Source: CAYVUV01 sp964455095
GTDB lineage: Bacteria > Desulfobacterota > Binatia > HRBIN30 > CADEER01
Assembly: GCA_964455095.1 (NCBI GenBank)
Contig: CAYVUV010000003.1
Span: 1 to 5,978, forward strand
Direction of reading: 5' to 3'
DNA length: 5,978 nt
Made by a program: the position numbers and the translations under genes. Each line of letters opens with the position of its first letter. Position 1 is the stretch's first letter. Under the pieces are notes generated by a model. The model was not told the origin of the DNA, made no database searches, and saw only the letters and a list, made by a program, of their open reading frames with translations. This document shows, in pieces, positions 1 to 5,940 of this stretch.

Positions 1-1151
1 GCACGGTCATCGTCGAGTGGCTCAACGTCAGCGGCGGTCTCGACGCCGGCCCCGACTGGATCATGGCGCACACCGAGCTCATCCGCGAAGGCTACGCGTG
101 GGTCGGCATCTCGGCGCAGAAAGCCGGCGTCGATGAAGGCACTTCGGTAGTAGGACTCCCGCCTATGCCACTCAAGGACGTCGACCCGGTGCGCTACGCC
201 TCGCTGGTCCACCCGGGCGACAGCTTCTCCTACGACATCTTCTCCCAGGCCGGGCAGGCGGTGCGGCATCCAACCGGCCTGAGCCCGCTTGGCGATCTCG
301 CCATCGAACGGGTGATCGCCGCGGGCGAGTCGCAGTCGGCGTTTCGCTTCGTCACCTACATCAACGCCATTCATCCGCTGGCGCGGATCTACGACGGCTT
401 CTTCGTGCACAGCCGCGGCGCCATCGGTGTGCCGCTTTCGGAAGCGCCGCTGCCGCAGATTCCCGTGCCCGGCACGGCCCCGATCCGCAGCGACGTCACG
501 GTCCCGGTGCTCATGCTCGAAACCGAGACCGACCTCATCGCGCTCAGCTACTACTTCGCCCGCCAACCCGACAGCGAGCGCTTTCGCCTCTGGGAGGTGG
601 CCGGCACCGCGCACGCCGACACCTACACCAGCGTCGTCGGCCGGACAGATCTCGGCAACGATCCCGAGATCGCGCGACTCGTCCTGGTCAGCGCGCCGGT
701 GCCGGAGATCCCCGCGATCTCCTGCAGCACACCGATCAACTCCGGTCCGCAGCACTTCGTGCTCAAGGCCGCCATCGCGGCATTGAACCGCTGGGTGCGC
801 GACGGAACGCCGCCGCCGGTCGCGCCGCGCCTCGAGGTCGCCGCGGGCCCGCCCGTCGCCATCGTGCGCGACGCCGACGGCAATGCCCTCGGCGGCATCC
901 GCACGCCGCAGCTCGATGCGCCGATCGCCACCTACTCCGGCAATGCTCCGCCGGGATCGGTCTTCTGCCTGCTATTCGGCAGCACGACGCCCTTCGACGA
1001 GGCCGAGTTGTCGGCGCGCTATACCGACCACGAGAGCTACGTCGCCGCATTCAACGACGCGACGGATCAGGCGGTGGCGAACGGGTTCATCCTGCCGATC
1101 GACGCGCAATTGATGAAAGACTACGTGGCGGGGTCCGACATCGGGCGATGA
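1..1151 (+). CDS. Alpha/beta hydrolase domain-containing protein (Abhydrolase_10-like), 5'-truncated by window edge
   Basis: The frame is open from base 3 and ends with TGA at 1149-1151, so the N-terminus lies outside the window. The Met at base 63 is internal, because family-like sequence (VEWLNVSGGLDAGPDW) precedes it in frame. Numbering from that Met, the nucleophile elbow is GESQSA with Ser90. The form is GxSxS rather than GxSxG, which I recall as usual in this family. Candidate acids are E155 or D157 in ETETDLI, and the likely catalytic His is H184 in GTAHAD. A C-terminal part (DADGNALGGIRTP, then CLLFGSTTPF) is typical of the large alpha/beta hydrolase domain family PF20091. The product is probably a serine esterase or related hydrolase of unknown substrate. 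Roughly 100 residues, perhaps including a signal peptide, are missing. The gene converges on the acyltransferase at 1309-2784. No frameshift is visible. Family assignment is strong; substrate cannot be told. Confidence 0.92.
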   Translation, partial: TVIVEWLNVSGGLDAGPDWIMAHTELIREGYAWVGISAQKAGVDEGTSVVGLPPMPLKDVDPVRYASLVHPGDSFSYDIFSQAGQAVRHPTGLSPLGDLAIERVIAAGESQSAFRFVTYINAIHPLARIYDGFFVHSRGAIGVPLSEAPLPQIPVPGTAPIRSDVTVPVLMLETETDLIALSYYFARQPDSERFRLWEVAGTAHADTYTSVVGRTDLGNDPEIARLVLVSAPVPEIPAISCSTPINSGPQHFVLKAAIAALNRWVRDGTPPPVAPRLEVAAGPPVAIVRDADGNALGGIRTPQLDAPIATYSGNAPPGSVFCLLFGSTTPFDEAELSARYTDHESYVAAFNDATDQAVANGFILPIDAQLMKDYVAGSDIGR

Positions 1152-1156
1152 AGGCG

Positions 1157-1178
1157 CGGAGGCGCCGCCTCGCCTCCG
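1157..1178 (+). terminator. Hairpin just after the hydrolase stop codon, terminator-like
   Basis: An 8-bp perfect stem (CGGAGGCG at 1157-1164, CGCCTCCG at 1171-1178) with a 6-nt loop begins 5 bases after the TGA of the hydrolase gene. There is no T-tract after it; the following bases are a C-rich run that begins the palindromic repeat. It may therefore be a factor-assisted terminator or an mRNA 3'-end stabiliser rather than a canonical intrinsic terminator. Chance formation of such a stem in GC-rich DNA is possible. Confidence 0.4.
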
Positions 1179-1180
1179 GT

Positions 1181-1270
1181 CCCCCTCCTTTCCAAGGAAG
1201 GGCTAGGGGAGGTAGCGGGCCTGCGAGGACAGATCACCTCCCCCTAGCCCCCTCCTTGGAAAGGAGGGGG
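1181..1270. repeat. Composite palindromic repeat (REPIN-like doublet) between convergent genes
   Basis: Two arms face each other: 1181-1213 and, inverted, 1236-1270. They are nearly perfect reverse complements, differing only by one A/G change and lengths of G runs, and are separated by a 22-nt spacer. Each arm contains its own small stem-loop, CCCCCTCCTT-TCC-AAGGAGGGGG (an A interrupts the 3' strand in the left arm), followed by a CTAGGGG-AGGT tail. The same arm occurs a third time at 5769-5803 in direct orientation with the left arm. Single hairpins that also pair as inverted doublets are the architecture of REP/REPIN elements. Lying between the 3' ends of two convergent genes, it could stop transcription in both directions or protect mRNA 3' ends. 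Family membership cannot be named from sequence alone, and no RAYT transposase gene is visible here. Confidence 0.85.
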
Positions 1271-1308
1271 AAGAAGAGGCTCCTCATTGAATAGGGATTT
1301 GGAGAATC

Positions 1309-2784
1309 CTACGACCGCGCCCCCGCCGCGCGGCGGCGCGCAGGCGCGACGCGGCGCAGCCGCCGCACCGGCTTCTCGCCGCGCGCGGCGCTCAGTAGCT
1401 CGCGGAAGGACGCTTCCACATCGGCGACGAAATCGGCCAGATCGGGCACCAGGTCCCAGTCGGCGTTGAAGCCCCAGCACAGCTGGCCGGTGTAGCTGAA
1501 CAGCGCCACGCCGAGCCCCTGGCGGTCGAACAGCGGCACCTGCGGATAGCCTGAGAGCATGCGCGCGCCGAGCAGGTAGAGCGGAAACGGCGGCCCGGGC
1601 ACGTTGGTGACGATCAGGTTGTACGGGTTGAGCGCCGCCGTGAGCTGCACCCCGAGACGCAGCGCGCCCGGCCCGGCCCATTCGCCGACCTGCATCAACA
1701 GCGCCGCGCCGCGCGCTTCGTCGCGCTGTTTGAGGTTGCCGGTCATCTCGCGCACCTTCTCCATCCGGCGGCGCGGATCGCGCTCCTGGATCGGCAACGA
1801 GATCAGCCACGCCGAGACCTGATTGCCGGGCAGCTGCGCGTCGTGCGGTGTGCGCGTGCTGACCGGCACGGCGCTGCGGAAGTCGAGCACGTCGACATTG
1901 ACCCGGCGCCGCGTCAGGAAGCGCCCCACCGCCCCGGCCACCGTGGCGAGCACGACGTCGTTCACCGTGCCGCCGAGCGCGTTCTTCACTTCCTTCGCCT
2001 CGGCGAGATCGAGCGCGAGCCAGTCGAAGCGCCGGAACGGCCCGATCGATCGGTTGAGCGGCGTCTCGGCGGCACCGCGCAGCCCGGCGCGGGCCAGATT
2101 CACCACGGCGGTGACCCGGTCGACGAGGTCGGCGCCGGCCCGCTCGGGCGTGCGCAGCGCGCCGCGGATCTCCTGCGCGATCTGTACCGGTACTCGCATG
2201 CGGTGGCGGACCTCGTCGCGCATGAGCGCCAGCCGATTCGGCACCGGGCGCGGGATCCATGTCTCGGGCTCCTCCATCACCGCATCCGGGTCGGGCGTCA
2301 TGAGCGCCGACAGCAGATCGACGCCGCCGAGGCCGTCGACCATGCAGTGATGCGTCTTGGTGATCAGCGCAAAGCGCCCGTCGCGCAAGCCCTCGACTAC
2401 CCACAGTTCCCAGAGCGGTTTGGCGCGGTCGAGCTGCTGCGACAGGATGCGCGCCGCCATGCGCTTGAGCTGACCCTCGTTGCCGGGGTGCGGCAGGGCC
2501 GAGTGGCGCACGTGGTAGTGGACGTTGAAGTGCGCGTCGTCCACCCAGATGGGGTGGTTGCCGAGCGGCGTAAATGCCAGCCGCTGGCGATAGCGCGGCA
2601 TCCAGCGCAAACGCGAGCTGACGTACTCGCGCAGCCGGTCGATGTCGAGTCCGCCCTCGTCGCTCAGCAGCGAACCGATTTCCAGCACGACGACGCCGCC
2701 GACGTGCATGTGCGTCTGCGGGCTTTCGAAGACGAGGAACGAGCTGTCCTGGGCGGACAGTCGCTCGTAGGGTGCGGTGGTCAT
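1309..2784 (-). CDS. Wax ester synthase/diacylglycerol acyltransferase (WS/DGAT)
   Basis: The 491-aa product has the usual length of bacterial WS/DGAT enzymes, which transfer an acyl group from acyl-CoA to a fatty alcohol (wax ester) or diacylglycerol (triacylglycerol) for storage lipid. The catalytic HHxxxDG motif is intact as HHCMVDG, residues 145-151. PLWE lies at 123-126, NDVVLA at 275-280, LPGNQVS at 318-324 and NVPGP at 394-398. The N-terminal start MTTAPYERLSAQDSSFL matches the conserved family opening, which supports ATG at 2784-2782 even though no convincing Shine-Dalgarno sequence precedes it. Residues from about 465 form an Arg/Ala-rich basic tail that looks lineage-specific. No signal peptide is evident; family members act at the inner membrane and lipid droplet surface. 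It lies 126 bp downstream of the metallophosphoesterase on the same strand, so co-transcription is possible but unproven. Acceptor specificity (alcohol or diacylglycerol) cannot be read from the sequence. Confidence 0.95.
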   Translation of the reverse strand: MTTAPYERLSAQDSSFLVFESPQTHMHVGGVVVLEIGSLLSDEGGLDIDRLREYVSSRLRWMPRYRQRLAFTPLGNHPIWVDDAHFNVHYHVRHSALPHPGNEGQLKRMAARILSQQLDRAKPLWELWVVEGLRDGRFALITKTHHCMVDGLGGVDLLSALMTPDPDAVMEEPETWIPRPVPNRLALMRDEVRHRMRVPVQIAQEIRGALRTPERAGADLVDRVTAVVNLARAGLRGAAETPLNRSIGPFRRFDWLALDLAEAKEVKNALGGTVNDVVLATVAGAVGRFLTRRRVNVDVLDFRSAVPVSTRTPHDAQLPGNQVSAWLISLPIQERDPRRRMEKVREMTGNLKQRDEARGAALLMQVGEWAGPGALRLGVQLTAALNPYNLIVTNVPGPPFPLYLLGARMLSGYPQVPLFDRQGLGVALFSYTGQLCWGFNADWDLVPDLADFVADVEASFRELLSAARGEKPVRRLRRVAPARRRAAGARS

Positions 2785-2910
2785 CGGCGTGTTCCAACCT
2801 TGAGGGCGAGCTACTGTTCGTCTACACCGCTCGATGTCGAACTGTAAAGGAAGATCGCAACGGGTGATGCGGAGGGCGACGGTGCGCGGCGAGGCGGGCC
2901 GGCGGGCGCT

Positions 2911-3384
2911 TCAGACGTCTAGCTCGACCAGTGTCCCGCTGACGCGCCCGTCGTATACGGTCAGCCGCGCCACGCCGACCGGCAGCGTGAAGCGGCGCGG
3001 GCCGGCGCTGCCCGGATTGACGAACAGCACCCCTTGGCGCTCGCTGAGGGCCGGGCGATGCGAGTGGCCGGTGATGACGGCGGAGAAGCCACCGGCGCGC
3101 GGGTCGAGGTCGAGGTCGTTCAGGTCGTGGACGACGTACAGCCAGACGTCCCCGACCACGACGGCGTTGTGTTCCGGGAGATTCGCCGCCCAGGGGCCAT
3201 AATCGTTGTTGCCCCGCACCGCCGTCACCGGCGCGATCCCCGCCAGTGCCGCGAGCACCTCCGGCGCGCCGATGTCGCCGGCGTGAACGATGGCATCGAC
3301 ACCAGCCAGGGCCGCCAACGCCTGCGGCCGGACCAAACCGTGCGTATCCGAGATGACCCCCACCTGCAGCGCGCTCGATGGCAT
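2911..3384 (-). CDS. YfcE/MJ0936-type metallophosphoesterase
   Basis: The 157-aa protein is a small calcineurin-like metallophosphoesterase, the compact single-domain form (Metallophos_2) typified by YfcE and MJ0936, which hydrolyse phosphodiesters with a two-metal centre. Metal-binding motifs appear in order: D13-x-H15 (ISDTHG), GD at 36-37 (HAGDIG), GNND at 58-61, H86 (VVHD), GHSH at 106-109, and NPGS at 123-126. All core ligands are present, so it should be active. The frame stays open far upstream through the antisense of the amidase, but family homology begins just before ISDTHG, so ATG at 3384-3382 is the sensible start. No clear ribosome-binding site precedes it. No signal peptide or membrane segment is seen, so it is likely cytoplasmic. 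It is divergent from the amidase gene, with 117 bp between starts. The physiological substrate of this family is generally unknown. Confidence 0.95.
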   Translation of the reverse strand: MPSSALQVGVISDTHGLVRPQALAALAGVDAIVHAGDIGAPEVLAALAGIAPVTAVRGNNDYGPWAANLPEHNAVVVGDVWLYVVHDLNDLDLDPRAGGFSAVITGHSHRPALSERQGVLFVNPGSAGPRRFTLPVGVARLTVYDGRVSGTLVELDV

Positions 3385-3438
3385 TGGCCGAAACTGTATC
3401 AAACCCGCCGGCAACGCCAAGGTACCAGGACGGCGAAA

Positions 3439-3456
3439 ACGAGCTCCCGAGCTCGT
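3439..3456. promoter_or_regulatory. 18-bp palindrome in divergent promoter region, candidate operator
   Basis: ACGAGCTC-CC-GAGCTCGT is a perfect 8-2-8 inverted repeat. It is flanked by a further matching CGGCG (3431-3435) and CGCCG (3457-3461), offset by AAA on the left side. It lies midway between the divergent starts at 3384 (-) and 3502 (+), where a dimeric repressor could control both genes. No regulator gene is in the window. It could instead act as an RNA hairpin in a leader, or be a chance palindrome in GC-rich DNA. Confidence 0.35.
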
Positions 3457-3501
3457 CGCCGCAACTTTACATCGCCGCCGCCCTCTCGTAAGCGTCAGCG
3501 C

Positions 3502-4947
3502 ATGAAGACAGAGCTGGCTGGTCTCGATGCAACGGCGCAGGCGGAACTGGTGCGGCGCGGCGAGCTGACGCCGCGCGAGCTCGTCGATGCGGCGATCGCG
3601 CGCATCGAGGCGGTGAACCCGCGCCTCAATGCCATCATCACGCCGCTGTTCGACAAGGCGCGCGCCCAGGCCGCGGCGCCCGACTTGCCGAACGGGCCGT
3701 TTCGCGGTGTGCCGTTCGTGCTCAAGGATCTCATCTGCCATTCGGCCGGCGATCCGTACCACGCCGGCATGCGCGCGCTGCGCGACGCGAAGTGGGTGGC
3801 ACCGCACGACACGTACCTGGCGGCGAAGTTCCGCGCCGCTGGCTTCGTCTTCGTCGGCAAGGCCAACGTGCCCGAGCTCGGCCCGCTGCCGACCACCGAG
3901 CCCGATGCCTACGGGCCGACGCACAATCCGTGGAACACCGGCCACACGCCGGGTGGCTCGAGCGGCGGCTCGGCGGCGTCGGTCGCCGCCGGCCTGGTCC
4001 CCGCCGCGCACGCCAACGATGGCGGCGGCTCGATCCGCATTCCCGCCAGCGCCTGTGGGCTGGTCGGGTTGAAGCCGTCGCGCGGGCGTACGTCGCTCGG
4101 ACCCGACCTCGGCGATTCGTGGGCGGGCCTGGTCGCCGAGCATGTCGTCACGCGCTCGGTGCGCGACTGCGCCGCGATCCTCGACGCCGTCGCCGGCCCC
4201 ATGCCCGGCGACCCGTACTTCGCGCCGCCGCCGCCGCGGCCCTTTCGCGAGGAGGTCGGCGTCGGTCCCGGCGAGCTGCGCATCGGGCTGATGACGACCG
4301 CGCCGGCCAACATCACCCCGGTGCACGCCGACTGTGTCGCCGCCGCGGAAGACGCGGCCCGGTTGCTCGCCTCGCTCGGTCACCGCGTCGAGACCGCGCA
4401 TCCGGCGGCGCTCGATGAAGTGGAGTTCGCCATGGCGCTCGGCAGCGTGGTGTCGACCTGGACCGCGCGCGATCTCGACTATTGGAGCGGGCAGCTCGGT
4501 CGCACGCTGGGCGCCGGCGACGTCGAAACCTACACCTGGGCGCTCGCCGAGATGGGCCGCGCCGTGTCGGTGTCGCAGTACATCAGCGCCGTGCTGTGGT
4601 TGCAGTCGTTCACCCGCCGCGTCGCGCGCTGGTGGACCGACGGCTTCGACCTTCTGCTCACGCCGACGCTGGCGACGCCGCCGCCCCCGCTCGGTTCGTT
4701 CGCCGTCAGCGCCGCCGACCCGCTCAGCGGGCTGATGAAGAGCACGCCGATGGCCGCGTTCACGTCGCCGTTCAATGCCACCGGCCAGCCGGCCATCTCG
4801 CTGCCGCTGTACTGGAACGCCGCCGGCTTGCCCGTCGGTGCGCACCTCGTCGCCGCCTATGGCCGCGAGGACCTCCTCCTGCGCGTCGCCGCCCAACTCG
4901 AAGTGGCGCGCCCGTGGAGCACGCGCCGACCGGCGGTGCACGCGTAG
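3502..4947 (+). CDS. Amidase signature family hydrolase (NylA-like)
   Basis: The 481-aa protein belongs to the amidase signature family, which cleaves amide bonds with a Ser-cisSer-Lys triad. Lys75 lies in PFVLKDL and the Gly/Ser signature GGSSGGS spans 151-157. The nucleophile is Ser177 in DGGGSIRIPAS. By the 24-residue spacing known for FAAH and malonamidase, the cis-Ser should be Ser153. C-terminal family blocks are also present: TPTLATPPPP near 385-395 and FNATGQPAISLP at 424-435. The N-terminal part and signature surroundings recall 6-aminohexanoate cyclic-dimer hydrolase (NylA) relatives, so a small linear or cyclic amide is a plausible substrate, but this is inference. It lacks the partner-subunit context of GatA, and no gatB or gatC is nearby. 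ATG at 3502 is chosen because homology starts there (ELVRRGELTPRELVDAAI); there is no Shine-Dalgarno sequence, so the message may be leaderless. The stop is 10 bp before the methyltransferase start. Confidence 0.95.
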   Translation: MKTELAGLDATAQAELVRRGELTPRELVDAAIARIEAVNPRLNAIITPLFDKARAQAAAPDLPNGPFRGVPFVLKDLICHSAGDPYHAGMRALRDAKWVAPHDTYLAAKFRAAGFVFVGKANVPELGPLPTTEPDAYGPTHNPWNTGHTPGGSSGGSAASVAAGLVPAAHANDGGGSIRIPASACGLVGLKPSRGRTSLGPDLGDSWAGLVAEHVVTRSVRDCAAILDAVAGPMPGDPYFAPPPPRPFREEVGVGPGELRIGLMTTAPANITPVHADCVAAAEDAARLLASLGHRVETAHPAALDEVEFAMALGSVVSTWTARDLDYWSGQLGRTLGAGDVETYTWALAEMGRAVSVSQYISAVLWLQSFTRRVARWWTDGFDLLLTPTLATPPPPLGSFAVSAADPLSGLMKSTPMAAFTSPFNATGQPAISLPLYWNAAGLPVGAHLVAAYGREDLLLRVAAQLEVARPWSTRRPAVHA

Positions 4948-4957
4948 CGTTCCCGCC

Positions 4958-5731
4958 ATGAAGCTGGACTTCGGGCTCACCGCCAGCGACTACGCCAAGC
5001 ACCGCGCCGGCTTCCCCGACTCGCTGTTCGATCGCCTGCGCACGCTCGGCATCGGTGTCGACGATCAAATCGTCGTCGACCTCGGCACCGGAACCGGCGC
5101 GCTGGCGCGCGGGTTCGCCCGCCGCGGCTGTCGCGTCATCGGCATCGACCCGTCGGAGAGCATGCTCGCGGCCGCCCGCCAGCTCGATGCGGAGCTCGGC
5201 CTGCAGACCGATTACCGCGTCGGCCGCGCCGAAGAGACCGGCCTTGGCGACGGTAGCGCCGATGTCGTCACCGCCGGCCAGTGCTGGCACTGGTTCGACC
5301 GCGTCGCCGCGTCGCGCGAGGTGGCGCGGGTTCTGCGCCCGGACGGACACCTGGTGATCGCGCACTTCGACTGGATCCCGCTGCCCGGCAACATCGTGCG
5401 CGCCACCGAGGAGCTGATCGAAGCGCACAACCCGCAGTGGCGGCTCGGCAACCTGCTCGGCATGTACCCGCAGTGGCTGCGCGACCTCGGCGAGGCGTCG
5501 TTTCGCGACCTCGAGACGTTCTCGTACGACCTCGACGCGCCGTATACCCCTGAGGACTGGCGCGGCCGCATTCGCGCCAGCGCCGGTGTCGGCGCCTCGC
5601 TGGCGCCGGCACAAGTGGAGGCCTTCGACCGCGAGCACGCCGCGCTGCTGGCATCGCGCTTCCCCGGCGAGGTACTGGCCGTGCCGCACCGAGTCTTCGC
5701 GGTGATGGCGCGCGCGCCGCGGCGCAGCTGA
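4958..5731 (+). CDS. Class I SAM-dependent methyltransferase (Methyltransf_11 type)
   Basis: The 257-aa product has a Rossmann-type SAM-binding core. Motif I is VVDLGTGTG (39-46), and the acidic residue after strand 2 is D64 in GIDPSESML. The post-II region is GSADVVTAGQCWHWFD (99-114), and LRPDGHLVIAHFDW (126-139) is the usual helix-strand after motif III. The HWFD motif is shared with the Tmt1/Crg1-like group of small-molecule carboxyl methyltransferases and many uncharacterised bacterial relatives, so a small acidic metabolite is possible as substrate but not shown. ATG at 4958 follows the amidase stop by 10 bp, without a recognisable Shine-Dalgarno sequence; translational coupling to the amidase is likely. 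No signal peptide or membrane helix is seen. The product is probably cytoplasmic and appears intact. A palindromic repeat follows 37 bp after the stop and may end the transcript. Confidence 0.93.
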   Translation: MKLDFGLTASDYAKHRAGFPDSLFDRLRTLGIGVDDQIVVDLGTGTGALARGFARRGCRVIGIDPSESMLAAARQLDAELGLQTDYRVGRAEETGLGDGSADVVTAGQCWHWFDRVAASREVARVLRPDGHLVIAHFDWIPLPGNIVRATEELIEAHNPQWRLGNLLGMYPQWLRDLGEASFRDLETFSYDLDAPYTPEDWRGRIRASAGVGASLAPAQVEAFDREHAALLASRFPGEVLAVPHRVFAVMARAPRRS

Positions 5732-5768
5732 GCAGACGCAGCCGCGATTGTTCCCCTCCGTCCTTGCT

Positions 5769-5851
5769 CCCCCTCCTTTCCAAGGAGGGGGTCGGGGGGA
5801 GGTAGCCTCCGACCTCTGCCGACACTTCGACTGCGAGAAGCGACCTCCCCT
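5769..5851 (+). repeat. Second copy of the palindromic repeat, right arm apparently interrupted
   Basis: Bases 5769-5803 repeat the arm seen at 1181-1213, with the same CCCCCTCCTT/AAGGAGGGGG stem and GGGGAGGTAGC tail; TCGGG replaces CTAGG. After a 39-nt spacer that shares CTGCGAG (5831-5837) with the spacer of the first copy (1221-1227), the inverted arm begins as ACCTCCCCT at 5843-5851. It does not continue into the expected AGCCCCCTCCTT and is replaced by GAAGATCATC. The simplest reading is that the second arm was split by insertion of the IS element that follows. The left arm alone is certain; the truncated right arm is inference from 9 bases plus the spacer match. Confidence 0.7.
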
Positions 5852-5867
5852 GAAGATCATCTGGAAG

Positions 5868-5934
5868 GCCTCACCCCACGGGTTGTAACGTTCGGTTGAA
5901 CCGGACCGACGCAACCAACCCGTGGGGAGGAGGT
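5868..5934 (+). promoter_or_regulatory. Hairpin sequestering the transposase ribosome-binding site
   Basis: CCCCACGGGTTG (5874-5885) and CAACCCGTGGGG (5916-5927) form a perfect 12-bp stem enclosing a 30-nt loop. The loop contains a small GTTC-GGTT-GAAC stem-loop (5890-5901). Below the main stem, past an A/AG internal bulge, GCCTC (5868-5872) can pair with GAGGT (5930-5934), covering most of the Shine-Dalgarno AGGAGGT (5928-5934). Such a structure would limit translation of the transposase, a common safeguard in insertion sequences against read-through mRNA. It may alternatively be part of a structured guide RNA or of a recombination end. Pairing is seen directly in the sequence; the function is inferred. 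Confidence 0.6.
5928..5934 (+). promoter_or_regulatory. Strong Shine-Dalgarno sequence of the IS110 transposase
   Basis: AGGAGGT ends 6 bases before the ATG at 5941, a near-ideal match and spacing. It fixes the transposase start and contrasts with the four host gene starts in the window, none of which has a recognisable Shine-Dalgarno sequence. Confidence 0.8.
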
Positions 5935-5940
5935 GTGGAG

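Noticed and set aside
1465..2784. Possible frameshift near the WS/DGAT C-terminus because of the Arg/Ala-rich tail
   Set aside because: All conserved blocks are in one frame and the length is normal for the family, so the basic tail is better read as natural divergence.
1244..2797. A 517-codon minus-strand open frame overlapping WS/DGAT in another frame
   Set aside because: Composition is Arg/Ala-rich with no domain, and it runs into the palindromic repeat; it is a shadow of the WS/DGAT gene.
1843..2847. A 334-codon plus-strand open frame antisense to the WS/DGAT gene
   Set aside because: Low-complexity His/Arg/Ala-rich composition with no motif, fully overlapping a strongly supported gene on the other strand.
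2785..2910. Possible promoter for WS/DGAT on the minus strand (TTTACA at 2848-2843 with a weak TAGAC-like -10)
   Set aside because: The -10 match is poor and spacing ambiguous. The 126-bp gap leaves room for a promoter, but no convincing one is seen.
2911..4980. A 689-codon minus-strand open frame running through the antisense of the whole amidase and into the metallophosphoesterase
   Set aside because: Only the last 157 codons resemble a protein family. The upstream part is Arg/Ala/Gly-rich shadow sequence caused by GC-rich third positions opposite the amidase.
5804..5842. Small hairpin CTTC/GAAG in the spacer of the second repeat copy as a separate RNA feature
   Set aside because: Only a 4-bp stem, expected by chance.
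4772..5914. A 380-codon minus-strand open frame opposite the methyltransferase and IS leader
   Set aside because: It crosses the repeat and the IS leader, has shadow-type composition, and is antisense to a clear methyltransferase.
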